A stretch of 45,269 bases of DNA from Rhodospirillales bacterium 69-11 (GTDB lineage Bacteria > Pseudomonadota > Alphaproteobacteria > Acetobacterales > Acetobacteraceae): the NCBI GenBank assembly GCA_001898425.1, contig MKTV01000069.1, forward strand, positions 32,870 to 78,138. The letters are read 5' to 3'. Made by a program: the position numbers and the translations under genes. Below the pieces are notes generated by a model. The model was not told the origin of the DNA. It searched no databases and worked only from the letters and a program-made list of their open reading frames with translations. This document shows positions 31,408 to 40,300 of this stretch, piece by piece (position 1 is the stretch's first letter; every line of letters starts with the position of its first letter).

Positions 31408-33269
31408 TTCTTCACCTCCGCGACCTGGGCGCCGGGCGGTTCGGTCCGGCCGGCCGGATCGCGCGTCATGACCTCGGTCATGATGTCGCGCGCGAGCGGC
31501 GCCGCCGCGGCCGCGCCGGCATTGCCGTGCTCCACCACCACCGCCAGCGCGTAGCGCGGCGCGTCATACGGCGCATACGCCACGAACAGCGCGTGCGGGC
31601 GGTATTCCCAGGGCAGCTTCTCGCTGTCGAACTTGCCGCTCTCGCGCAACTCGCGCGACACCCGGCGCACCTGGGCGGAGCCGGTCTTGCCGGCCATCTG
31701 CCACCGCGGATCGGGCAGCTTGGCGAGCGGCGCCGTGCCGCCCGGCTCGTTCACCACGGCCCACATCCCCTCGCGCACCATGTGCAGGGCGCGTTCGGGC
31801 ACCGCGAGCGGCGGCCAGTCCTCGGGCTGCGTCCCCGGCTGCAGCACCCCGCCCAGCTTGCGAGTCAGATGGGGCTGCACCGACCGGCCGCTCGCCAGCC
31901 GCGCGGCGTAGGTCGCGAGCTGCAGGGGCGTGACCTGGATGTAGCCCTGGCCGATGCCGCTCACGATCGTGTCGCCGATGTTCCAGGCATGCCCCTTCTT
32001 CGTGCGCCACTCGCGCGTCGGCACCAGACCCGCGCGCTGGCCCGGCAGGTCGATCTGCAGCTCCACGCCCATCCCCAGGCGGTGGGACATCGCCGCGATC
32101 TTGTCGATGCCGGTGCGGCGCGCGACCTCGTAGAAGTAGACGTCGCAGCTGTTCTTCAGCCCGCCCTTCAGGTCCAGCATGCCGTGGCCGCCCTTGCGCC
32201 AGCAGTGGAACCGCGTGTCGCCGAGGTCGAGATAGCCGGGGCAGTTGATGCGGTCTGCCGGCGTGATCGCTTTTGCCTCCAGCCCGGCCAAGGCCACCGC
32301 CATCTTGAAGGTCGAGCCCGGCGCATACAGGCCGACGGTCGCCTTGTTGATCAGCGGCGTCCGCCGGTCCCGCGTCCACTCCACCCATTGCGCCTGGCTC
32401 ACCCCCGAGTTGAACAGGCTCGGGTCGAACGAGGGGTTGGTGGCCATCGCCATCACCTCCCCGTTGCGGCAGTCCAGCACCACGGCGCTGGCACTCTCAT
32501 TGCCGAGACGCTCGATCACCGCCTCCTGCAGGCCGGCATCGATGGTGAGGCCGACATCCTCGCCACGCACGCCTTCCTGCCGGTCGAGCTCACGGATGAC
32601 CCGGCCGACCGCGTTGACCTCGAGCTGCACCGCGCCCGCACGGCCGCGCAGGGCGACGTCGTGATACTTCTCGATCCCGGCGCGGCCGACGCGGATGCCC
32701 GGCAGCGAGAGCACCGGGTCGTCGGCCACGTCGTTCTCGCTGGGCGGCGCGACATACCCCACCACATGCGCGAGCTTGTCGCTGAACGGGTACATGCGGG
32801 TGCTGCCGACATCGACCATGATGCCGGGCAGGTCCGGCGCGTTCACCTCGATGGCCGCCATGTCCTCCCAGGTGAGGAACTCCCGCACCATCACCGGGAT
32901 GAAGCGGCGGTGCCGGTGCAGGTCGCGGTCGATGCGCGCCCGCTCGTGCTCCGACAGCGGCACGATGCGGGAAAACCCGTCGAGCGTCGCCTGCACGTCG
33001 GTCGCCTGTTCGGCGACCAGCAATGCCCGCCAGTTCATCCGGCTGCCGGCGACCACGGTGCCGTAGCGGTCGAGGATGCGGCCGCGCGGCGGCGCGATCA
33101 TCCGCGCGCTGATACGGTTCTCCTCGGCGAGCGTGGCGTAGCGGTCGCCGTCCACCACCTGCACCTGGTAGAGCTTCGCGCCCAGCGCGCCCAAGACGGC
33201 GGCCTGCCCGCCCATCAGCAGCAGGGCGCGGCGGGTGAAGACGTTGGTGCGGCGGGTGTCGCGGCGCAT
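31404..33269 (-). CDS. mrdA: Penicillin-binding protein 2 (elongation transpeptidase)
   Basis: The 621-residue class-B penicillin-binding protein cross-links peptidoglycan during cell elongation. A membrane anchor lies at residues 15-33 (ALLLMGGQAAVLGALGAKL), followed by the dimerisation domain (IAPPRGRILDRYG; EVNAPDLPGIMVDV). The transpeptidase domain has the active-site STFK (S319, K322), SCD (374-376) and KTGSAQ (528-533). RPHALFVAYAPYD is also typical. Its ATG overlaps the mreD stop by one base (TGATG), fixing the start at 33269; an upstream extension in the same frame is non-coding in character. The gene is PBP2 rather than FtsI because of its place beside rodA and its SCD motif. Confidence 0.95.
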   Translation of the reverse strand: MRRDTRRTNVFTRRALLLMGGQAAVLGALGAKLYQVQVVDGDRYATLAEENRISARMIAPPRGRILDRYGTVVAGSRMNWRALLVAEQATDVQATLDGFSRIVPLSEHERARIDRDLHRHRRFIPVMVREFLTWEDMAAIEVNAPDLPGIMVDVGSTRMYPFSDKLAHVVGYVAPPSENDVADDPVLSLPGIRVGRAGIEKYHDVALRGRAGAVQLEVNAVGRVIRELDRQEGVRGEDVGLTIDAGLQEAVIERLGNESASAVVLDCRNGEVMAMATNPSFDPSLFNSGVSQAQWVEWTRDRRTPLINKATVGLYAPGSTFKMAVALAGLEAKAITPADRINCPGYLDLGDTRFHCWRKGGHGMLDLKGGLKNSCDVYFYEVARRTGIDKIAAMSHRLGMGVELQIDLPGQRAGLVPTREWRTKKGHAWNIGDTIVSGIGQGYIQVTPLQLATYAARLASGRSVQPHLTRKLGGVLQPGTQPEDWPPLAVPERALHMVREGMWAVVNEPGGTAPLAKLPDPRWQMAGKTGSAQVRRVSRELRESGKFDSEKLPWEYRPHALFVAYAPYDAPRYALAVVVEHGNAGAAAAAPLARDIMTEVMTRDPAGRTEPPGAQVAEVKK

Positions 33270-33823
33270 CACGCCCGCTCCGGATCGGCGACGCTGCGAT
33301 GGGCGCGGGCCAGCGGGATGGCGAGGGCCGGGTAGAGCGCGGCGGCCAAGGTCGCCTGGAACGCCGCCGGCCCGGCCGGGATCAGGCGGAAGCCGAGGAG
33401 CGCGGTCAGCCCCCAGCTCAATGCCGAGGCGAGCATCGCGACGGGCACGAAGGCGAGCCACGTCATGGCGAACCCCTGTTGCACCAGGAAGCGCCGCCAG
33501 CGCACCGCCGCGCCATGGATGCAGAGCAGCGTCAGGACGCCGACGCCCAGCGGCAGGTAGCCCAGCAGGTCGAGCAGGAGCCCGGTCAGGAAGACGAGCG
33601 GGGGCGGCATGGCCGTCGGCCGGTAGACTGACCAGAACCAGACGCAGCCGAAGGTGAGCGCGGGCAGCAACGCGGTCTGCGCGGCGAAGCCGAACGGCAG
33701 TTCGGTGAGCAGCATCAGGACGATGGTGCAGGTGACCGGGAAGGCACGCCGGGCGGCGATGTCGAGCCGGCGCCCGAGCGTCGGCCGCGGCCGGATGCCG
33801 GGCCGCTGGTCGCTACCGGACAT
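33269..33823 (-). CDS. mreD: Rod shape-determining protein MreD
   Basis: This 184-residue protein from ATG 33823 is a small polytopic membrane protein. After a polar N-terminus (MSGSDQRPGIRPRPTLG) come about five hydrophobic segments, including FPVTCTIVLMLLTELPFG, PALTFGCVWFWSVYRP, LVFLTGLLLDLLGYLPLG and WLAFVPVAMLASALSWG. The motif PPLVFLTGLLLDLL and the following PLGVGVLTLL are characteristic of MreD. It helps link MreB filaments to the wall-synthesis enzymes. The open frame extends upstream through the tandem repeats to 34066, but that extension is repeat-derived. No strong ribosome site is visible at 33823, so the start is not certain. Its stop overlaps the start of mrdA. Confidence 0.88.
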   Translation of the reverse strand: MSGSDQRPGIRPRPTLGRRLDIAARRAFPVTCTIVLMLLTELPFGFAAQTALLPALTFGCVWFWSVYRPTAMPPPLVFLTGLLLDLLGYLPLGVGVLTLLCIHGAAVRWRRFLVQQGFAMTWLAFVPVAMLASALSWGLTALLGFRLIPAGPAAFQATLAAALYPALAIPLARAHRSVADPERA

Positions 33824-33864
33824 GGCCGGCCAACGCGCGGGATGTGCGATCGAGGGCACGTTCT

Positions 33865-34150
33865 GTGTCATGGCCGACGCAGGCCGGCCTTCCAGGACGT
33901 CCACGGCGGCACGAGCGTTCCGAGACCACGAAGGAAGACATGGATGGCCGGCCTTCGCCGGCCATGACACGGGGGCGCTCGCCGGCCGTGACACGGGGGC
34001 GCCTGCCGGCCATGACGCGGGGGTGCCTGCCGGCCATGACGCGGGGGCGCCTGCCGGCCATGACACGGGAGCGCTTGCCTGCCACGACGCGGGGGCGCAT
34101 GCCGGCCGTGACGCGGGGGCGCATGCCGGCCGTGACGGCGGAGGCCTCCA
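33865..34150. repeat. 24-bp tandem repeat array and inverted palindromic repeats between mreC and mreD
   Basis: The 327-bp spacer between mreC and mreD contains an imperfect inverted pair (left arm from about 33865, right arm TGGATGGCCGGCCTTCGCCG starting 33941 and ending 33970). A head-to-tail array of a 24-bp unit of the GCCGGCCATGACACGGGGGC type follows. Copies start at 33957, 33981, 34005, 34029, 34053, 34077 and 34101, with a partial eighth at 34125. The array ends at the mreC stop codon (34151-34153). Because 24 is a multiple of three the array stays open in several frames. The unit is a piece of the dispersed GTGTCATGGCCGG repeat. Confidence 0.93.
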
Positions 34151-35017
34151 TCAATGCCGCCCCGGAGTTGGCTTCTTCTGCGTCTCGGGCGGGATCACGC
34201 CGCCCAGGCCGTAGTCGAAGATCCGGACCACCTCGAGCTTGCTCAGCCGCGCCGCGGGCTCCACCTCGGGTGCGTTCGTGGCCGAGTAGTGCACGACGCC
34301 GACCGGCAGGTTCGCCGGGAACGCATTCGCCTCGGCGCTGGTCACCACCCGCTCGCCTTCCTGCGGCGGAGAGCCTTCGGGCCAGTACAGCAGCCGCGGG
34401 CGGGGTCCGTTCGTCCCGATCAGGATCGCATGCGCCCGCGAGCTCTCCAGGATCACCGGGATCCGGCTGTTCAGGTCGGTGATCAGCAGCACGCGCGCGG
34501 TCCGCGCCCCGACCTCGGTCACCCGCCCGACCAGCCCGCGCTCGTCCAGCGCGATCTGCCCCTTGCGCACGCTGTGGTTCGGCCCGACGGCCAGCAGAAC
34601 GGCGCGCGCATAGACCCCGCCCGCATCGGCGACCACCCGCGCGGTGACGAAGGAGGCCGGCGGATCGGGGATCCAGCGCAGGCTCGCCTTCAGCCGCTGG
34701 TTCTCGGCGTCCAGCGCCAGCGCGACCGACTGCCACTTGCGCAGGCGCTCGTTCTCCTCCCGCAGCCGCGCATTCTCCGCCCGCAGCGACCAGAGTTCGC
34801 CCACATCCTGCAGGCCGGCGCGGACATTGCCCAGCGGTTCGGCGAGCACCGCGTAGATCGGCGCGAGTGCGTCGGCCAGCGCCATCCGCGCGCGTTCGGC
34901 CAGCAGCGCATCGGCCTTGCCGAGCAGCAGGAGCCCGAATGCGGCGACGAACAGGACGGGAAGCGTGAGCTTCGCCAGAGCCTGCCGTGCAGGAATGGAG
35001 AGACGGATCATCGACAC
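34151..35017 (-). CDS. mreC: Rod shape-determining protein MreC
   Basis: The 288-residue protein has one N-terminal membrane helix (LTLPVLFVAAFGLLLLGKAD, about residues 17-36). A coiled coil follows (LWSLRAENARLREENERLRK), then the periplasmic beta-barrel core of MreC (ARVVADAGGVYARAVLLAVG; LDERGLVGRVTEVG; LLITDLNSRIPV). MreC scaffolds PBP2 and RodA in the elongation complex. A GTG at 35017, six bases after GGGAG, is preferred to the ATG at 35011, which is too far from that site. The C-terminus ends soon after FDYGLGGVIPPETQKKP, next to a tandem repeat array. It lies 56 bp downstream of mreB. Confidence 0.94.
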   Translation of the reverse strand: MSMIRLSIPARQALAKLTLPVLFVAAFGLLLLGKADALLAERARMALADALAPIYAVLAEPLGNVRAGLQDVGELWSLRAENARLREENERLRKWQSVALALDAENQRLKASLRWIPDPPASFVTARVVADAGGVYARAVLLAVGPNHSVRKGQIALDERGLVGRVTEVGARTARVLLITDLNSRIPVILESSRAHAILIGTNGPRPRLLYWPEGSPPQEGERVVTSAEANAFPANLPVGVVHYSATNAPEVEPAARLSKLEVVRIFDYGLGGVIPPETQKKPTPGRH

Positions 35018-35073
35018 CCGGCTCCCACGAGCCGGCCCCGGCCGGATGTCCGCATATTAGCCGACGGAGGCCC

Positions 35074-36177
<1,104 letters not shown>

Positions 36178-36296
36178 TCACAAGAGGGCGATGTCGCCAT
36201 CCGGTGAACGGCTGCCCTCGGTTCGCCGCAATCCTGACACCCCACCTCCGCCGAGGAACGCAACGTTCCCCAACCACGAACCACGGAGAAACATGC

Positions 36297-36509
36297 ATGG
36301 CACGCAAGCTTGGTTACGCAGCCCTCGCCGCGATGGTCCTGGCCCTGGCCGGGTGCGGCGGCGACCCGTTGACCCGCGGCGTCAGTGGCGGGCTGATCGG
36401 TGCGGGCGCAGGTGCCGGCGTTTCCGCCGTGACCGGCGGACGGCCGGCGACGGGTGCGGCGATCGGCGCGGGCGCGGGCGCTCTCGGCGGCGCGTTGACC
36501 TCTCCCTGA
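36297..36509 (+). CDS. Small glycine-zipper lipoprotein, first of a tandem pair
   Basis: This 70-residue protein starts at ATG 36297, after GGAGAA. The signal sequence ends in a lipobox (ALAGC, Cys at about residue 20), so it should be lipid-anchored. The mature part is almost wholly glycine- and alanine-rich with the glycine-zipper pattern GGLIGAGAGAGVSAVTGG and AAIGAGAGALGGAL, as in small outer-membrane glycine-zipper proteins. The next gene, 16 bp downstream, is a paralogue (shared RxVSGGLxGAG and ALGGALTS). Function is unknown; envelope structure is likely. It is divergent from mreB. Confidence 0.8.
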   Translation: MARKLGYAALAAMVLALAGCGGDPLTRGVSGGLIGAGAGAGVSAVTGGRPATGAAIGAGAGALGGALTSP

Positions 36510-36525
36510 GGATAGGAGGACCAGG

Positions 36526-36771
36526 ATGAAGCGCTTCGTTGCCGCGGGCCTCGCGCTCGCATTGGCAGGGAGCCTCGGCGGTTGCGGCTACAGCCGAGGC
36601 GATCGGGCGGTCTCGGGTGGCCTGCTGGGCGCCGGCGGCGGAGCCGCCGTGGGTGCGCTCGCCGGCGGGTCGCCGCTGACCGGGGCGGCGATCGGCGGGG
36701 CGGCCGGCGCCCTGGGGGGTGCGTTGACCAGCGGGAACAGCGTGAATTTGGGCAAGCCGGTCTGGCGCTGA
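36526..36771 (+). CDS. Small glycine-zipper lipoprotein, second of a tandem pair
   Basis: This 81-residue paralogue of the gene just upstream has an excellent ribosome site (ATAGGAGGACC) before ATG 36526. Its signal sequence MKRFVAAGLALALAGSLGGC ends in a lipobox Cys. The mature part repeats the zipper pattern: RAVSGGLLGAGGGAAVGALA and AAIGGAAGALGGALTSG. A short polar tail (NSVNLGKPVWR) is absent from the first copy. Both probably sit in the outer membrane, co-transcribed. Confidence 0.8.
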   Translation: MKRFVAAGLALALAGSLGGCGYSRGDRAVSGGLLGAGGGAAVGALAGGSPLTGAAIGGAAGALGGALTSGNSVNLGKPVWR

Positions 36772-37274
36772 TCCGACGGGTTGCCGCGTGACTGCGGCCT
36801 GCGTGTCCGCCCGGGAGGTTGGCACGCAGGTCCGCTGGGACGCAGCTCGTGGCACGCAGGCCGATCGGCGTGCGGGTCCGGTGGCCTCCCGGTCCGCTGG
36901 CACGGAGGTCCGGGATCGTGCTTGGACGGCGGATCATACGCCTTCGAACGTCGGTAAGCGAACGAACCCAGGCACTCCGCGCCACACCTTCCTGCGTCCA
37001 GCCCATCGCGATGTGACAATTCAACGAAAACTGCCCATTCCGCCCACAGCCTAACGGGACTGTGCATTGCAGCAGGCTCGACCCTCGCCAGATAGTGTGG
37101 GGATCGTAGCTCGACCGCGCGCTGCGACTGGAATGCCCCCGTGAAAAGCCCCGTGTACCGTCCCTGTGTACCACCGTTGGGCCCGCGAAGTGGCGGACAC
37201 CAGTATCGTCGCGCATCCGGCCACGACACCTGGCTTGAGCTTGGGTTGTGCTGTCCGTCACCCGTCGAGGCCCG
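36772..37274. other. 503-bp gap without a convincing gene; degenerate repeats and glgA upstream region
   Basis: No gene is supported here. The first part (about 36820-36920) has degenerate repeats of GGCACGCAGGTCCG and GGTCCGCTGG. The middle (36950-37080) is less GC-rich and could hold a promoter or a small RNA; nothing specific can be named. The last bases (37266-37269, GAGG) form a possible ribosome site for glgA. Confidence 0.5.
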
Positions 37275-38774
37275 ATGTCATCCATGAAAGTGCTGTTCGT
37301 CACCAGCGAGTTCTCCGGCCTCGCGAAAGCGGGTGGCCTGGGAGAGGTGTCGGCAGGCCTGCCGCTCGCGCTACGCCTTCGCGGGATCGACGTCCGCGTC
37401 CTGATGCCCGCCTACCCCGACGTCATCGCCAAGCTGCCCGACATCACCTGGTTCGGCCGTCTCGCCGGCCGCGCCGCCATTCCGGGCTGCCGGATCGGCA
37501 CGGCGGTGCTGCCCGACGGCACCGTTCTCTATCTGATCGGCGCCCCGTCGCTGTACGACCGGCGCGGCACCCCCTACTGCACGCCCGAGGGCAAGGACTG
37601 GCCCGACAATCCGCTGCGCTTCGCCCGCCTGTCGCTGGCCGCCTCCGATATCGCGCGTGGCCGCGGCAATCTCGGCTGGCAGCCCGACCTCGTGCACGTG
37701 CACGACTGGCCCGGCGGACTGACGCCCGCCTACATGCGCTGGGACGGGGTCGACGTGCCCACGGTGACGACGATCCACAACATCGCCTACCAGGGCCTCT
37801 GCGACGCCGCGCTGCGCCCCCGGCTGGGCATCCCCGAACACGCCTTCCAGATGGAGGGCGTGGAGTTCCACGGCCACGTCTCCTTCCTCAAGGCCGGGCT
37901 GTACTACGCGCACCACGTCACCACCGTCAGCCCGACCTATGCCGGGGAGATCACGACGGAGGCGCTGGGCGCCGGGCTGCACGGGCTGATGCAGGGCATT
38001 GCCGAACGCGGCAGCCTGTCGGGCATCGTCAACGGCATCGACGAGAGCTGGGATCCGCTCAACGACCCGCATCTGCCGCACCATTTCGACCCCGAGGACC
38101 TGCAGGGGAAACAGGCCAACGCACAGGTCGTGCGGGACAGCCTGTGCCTGCGCCCCTCCGACGGGCCGCTGTTCGGCATCGTCTCCCGCCTCGTCCATCA
38201 GAAGGGGCTCGACCTCGTGGCCGAAGCGGCCAACAGCATCGTCGAGCAGGGCGGGCAGATCGCCATCCTCGGTCTCGGCGATCCCGAGATCGAGCACATG
38301 CTGAGCCGCACCTCCCGCCGCCACCGCGACGATATCGGCGTGCTGATCGGCTTCAACGAGCCGATGGCGCGGCGGATCGTCGCCGGCAGCGACTTCACCC
38401 TCATGCCGTCGCGCTTCGAACCCTGCGGGCTGACCCAAATGCAGGCGCAGCGCTACGGCGCGCTGCCGATTGCGCACGCGACGGGCGGGCTTGCCGACAC
38501 GATCGACGACGGCACGACCGGGTTCCTGTTCTCCGACCTGTCCCATGACGGGCTGATGTCCGCCTGCTGGCGGGCCTTCGAGGCGTATGAGGACACGGAT
38601 CAGCTGGCCGCGATGCGCCGGACCGCGATGGCGCGCAGCTTCGGCTGGGCCGGTGCCGCGGCGGAGTACGAGGCGCTGTATCGCCGGCTGTGTGCCGGCC
38701 GGTTGCCGGAACCGACCCCCCTGCCCCCGCGCAAGGCGATCCTGCCGACGACGGAGATGGACGTCGCGGCCTGA
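37275..38774 (+). CDS. glgA: Glycogen synthase (GT5, ADP-glucose)
   Basis: The 499-residue enzyme adds glucose from ADP-glucose to growing alpha-1,4-glucan. The N-terminal KAGGLGEV (K18 to V25) is the KxGGL ADP-glucose/primer motif. Other hallmarks are LVHVHDWPGGLTPAYM, TVTTIHNIAYQGL, TTVSPTYAGEI, IVNGIDESWDP, FGIVSRLVHQKGLDL and the donor-site SRFEPCGLTQMQAQRYGALP followed by ATGGLADTIDDG. ATG 37275 lies four bases after GAGG; ATG 37284 is an alternative. No other glycogen genes (glgB, glgC, glgP, glgX) are adjacent, so it is a stand-alone gene here. Glycogen storage fits with carbon-reserve metabolism. Confidence 0.94.
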   Translation: MSSMKVLFVTSEFSGLAKAGGLGEVSAGLPLALRLRGIDVRVLMPAYPDVIAKLPDITWFGRLAGRAAIPGCRIGTAVLPDGTVLYLIGAPSLYDRRGTPYCTPEGKDWPDNPLRFARLSLAASDIARGRGNLGWQPDLVHVHDWPGGLTPAYMRWDGVDVPTVTTIHNIAYQGLCDAALRPRLGIPEHAFQMEGVEFHGHVSFLKAGLYYAHHVTTVSPTYAGEITTEALGAGLHGLMQGIAERGSLSGIVNGIDESWDPLNDPHLPHHFDPEDLQGKQANAQVVRDSLCLRPSDGPLFGIVSRLVHQKGLDLVAEAANSIVEQGGQIAILGLGDPEIEHMLSRTSRRHRDDIGVLIGFNEPMARRIVAGSDFTLMPSRFEPCGLTQMQAQRYGALPIAHATGGLADTIDDGTTGFLFSDLSHDGLMSACWRAFEAYEDTDQLAAMRRTAMARSFGWAGAAAEYEALYRRLCAGRLPEPTPLPPRKAILPTTEMDVAA

Positions 38775-38902
38775 CTCCCGGCGCGCCGCGTCTCGCGCGC
38801 GCAGCCTGATCGGAAGTCGCGCAACGGCCGCCCCACGGCGGGGAACTCACCCACGACGGTGACGCGGCACCGATCGCTGCGGCGGCGCGCACCGGCGGCG
38901 CG

Positions 38903-39631
38903 CTACATCTTCTTGCCCACCCAGACCACCCGGCCGATCGCCACCAGGTGCTCGACCCGGCCAGCCGGGACCATGTCGCGCTCGTAATCCGGATTGTCGC
39001 TGATCAGGACGAGCGAACCGTCCAGCTTCCGCTGCACGCGCTTGACGAGGCGCTCACCGTCGACCTCCAGCACGTAGATGCCGAACAGGGCGAATGCGCG
39101 CTGCGTGGTATCGAGCAGCAGGATGTCGCCATCCTTGATCGTGGGAGCCATCGAGTCCCCGACCGCCCGCTCGAGCGCGATCGCCGCCGGATCGATGCCG
39201 ATCTCCTCACGCACCCAGTCGTTGCGGAAGGCCATGTAGTGGGAGCCGCGGGGATCGGACGGGAGCTGCGGGGACGCGCCGGCGGCAGCGACGCTGTCCT
39301 GCGATGGCAGCAGGACGAACTCCTCGAGCCCCGGCACGTCGCGCTCCATCCGCCCAGGCCCGGGAGACGTGGGACGGAGATCCGGCGGCTCCCCCTCGCC
39401 CGTCGCGAGCCAGCCGACCGAGACGCCCGCCGTGCTCGCCAGGGCGACGAGCCGCTCCCGGCTGGGTTCGGCCTCCCCCTTCAGCCACTTCCGAAAAGCG
39501 GAGGGTGAAACACCCATCGCGCGCGCCAGCCGGTCGGCACTCGGCCATTGCCGCAGAATGTCGTGCAACCTGGCAACGAATTCAGCTTTCTCGCTGCCGT
39601 TGGTTCGCAATTTTTCACTCTGACCCGACAT
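38903..39631 (-). CDS. S24-family repressor (helix-turn-helix plus LexA/CI-like C-terminal domain)
   Basis: The 242-residue protein has an N-terminal DNA-binding region (residues 15-75: LHDILRQWPSADRLARAMGV, then SPSAFRKWLKGEAEPSRERL) and a C-terminal S24 peptidase fold. The serine is in VGDSMAPTIKDGDILLL (S160) and the lysine in GERLVKRVQRK (K197). An Ala-Gly pair at 117-118 (VAAAGASP) lies about 42 residues before the serine, a plausible self-cleavage site as in LexA, CI and UmuD. It is transcribed away from a Ner-type gene, the layout of Mu-like phage control regions. ATG 39631 is preferred (GGA six bases upstream); ATG 39640 and TTG 39649 are also in frame. It probably represses its own and the Ner promoter. 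Confidence 0.82.
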   Translation of the reverse strand: MSGQSEKLRTNGSEKAEFVARLHDILRQWPSADRLARAMGVSPSAFRKWLKGEAEPSRERLVALASTAGVSVGWLATGEGEPPDLRPTSPGPGRMERDVPGLEEFVLLPSQDSVAAAGASPQLPSDPRGSHYMAFRNDWVREEIGIDPAAIALERAVGDSMAPTIKDGDILLLDTTQRAFALFGIYVLEVDGERLVKRVQRKLDGSLVLISDNPDYERDMVPAGRVEHLVAIGRVVWVGKKM

Positions 39632-39767
39632 CTCTCTCATCCGTGACAATCGTCAAAGCCACAACCTCTCCACTCGACACTTTTCGCCTATTTTCCACGC
39701 GTTTCCTGCGGACTATGAGGAGATGCCTGCGACTCCCAACCTAGCCGAATCGTCGGAGACAGTCTTT
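39632..39767. promoter_or_regulatory. Divergent promoter/operator region between S24 repressor and Ner-type genes
   Basis: This 136-bp region is less GC-rich than its surroundings and separates two oppositely transcribed regulators. The dyad TGACAATCGTCA (39644-39655; TGAC-N4-GTCA) lies at the repressor start and is a candidate operator. A T-rich block (TTTTCGCCTATTTTCC, 39681-39696) could be part of a promoter. A CGGAGAC ribosome site (about 39754-39760) serves ATG 39768. Sites are predicted by eye only. Confidence 0.5.
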
Positions 39768-40037
39768 ATGGAGAATTTCGTCCCTTCAACAAATGTTCCG
39801 GAGACTCGGGATGAAGACTGGCATCCCGCGGACGTTCTCGCAGCTCTGAAGAAACGCGGTCACACCCTGGCCGGATTATCGGTCGCGAACGGTTACCATC
39901 CGACGGCCGCCGGAAAAGCCCTCAAGCGCCCCTGGCCTGCGCTCGAACAGATCATCGCGGACGCCCTCGGCCTTCGACCCATCGCCATTTGGCCCAGCCG
40001 GTATCGCAACCAGCCGACCGAAGATGGCGGTTCCTGA
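39768..40037 (+). CDS. Ner/Nlp-type DNA-binding protein
   Basis: The 89-residue protein closely follows the Ner family (Mu Ner, E. coli Nlp/SfsB): DEDWHPADVLAALKKRGHTL, then the helix-turn-helix LAGLSVANGYHPTAAGKALK (residues 34-53), then RPWPALEQIIADALGLRPIA and IWPSRY. Ner in phage Mu shuts down early and repressor transcription. ATG 39768 has GGAG nine bases upstream; an in-frame ATG at 39723 has its GAGGAG directly abutting and is less likely. It is divergent from the S24 repressor, but no transposase or other phage genes follow: the next 263 bp are empty and then comes a response regulator on the other strand. It may be a domesticated phage switch. Confidence 0.87.
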   Translation: MENFVPSTNVPETRDEDWHPADVLAALKKRGHTLAGLSVANGYHPTAAGKALKRPWPALEQIIADALGLRPIAIWPSRYRNQPTEDGGS

Positions 40038-40300
40038 CCTGCCGCGGTTCGGTGATGCGCGTCGATCGCAGCCCATGAACGATCGCGCCCATGACCGGAC
40101 CGCAGCAGCCGAACGACGGGACATCGACGGAGTGCAGACGGTGCGGCTCAACAGGGTGACCCATACGGGAGGGCGCCCCTCTGAGAGGGCACAGAGGGCG
40201 TGACCGACGGACGCGCCATCGTACAGGCCGGCGCAGGGGCCGTCGCCGCGGGGCGTGCGGCCCGGGGGCCCGGGGCAAATGCCAAAGCAGGGGCAGGTGG

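Noticed and set aside
33824-34066. N-terminal extension of MreD through the tandem repeats
   Set aside because: The added residues are a translation of the 24-bp repeat (PAGAPASW type) and MreD is complete from 33823. Kept open only as a point to test.
33957-34148. Possible CRISPR array
   Set aside because: Units are directly abutting 24-bp copies with no unique spacers, and no cas genes are present.
36788-37054. Small open frame (88 aa) before glgA
   Set aside because: No ribosome site, repeat-derived sequence and no recognisable pattern.
38903-39631. Genuine LexA SOS regulator
   Set aside because: The N-terminal DNA-binding region is of phage-repressor type and the gene is paired with Ner, so a CI-like repressor is the better reading.
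38903-40037. Active Mu-like prophage
   Set aside because: Only the repressor and Ner genes are present; no transposase, structural genes or phage ends are seen within the window.
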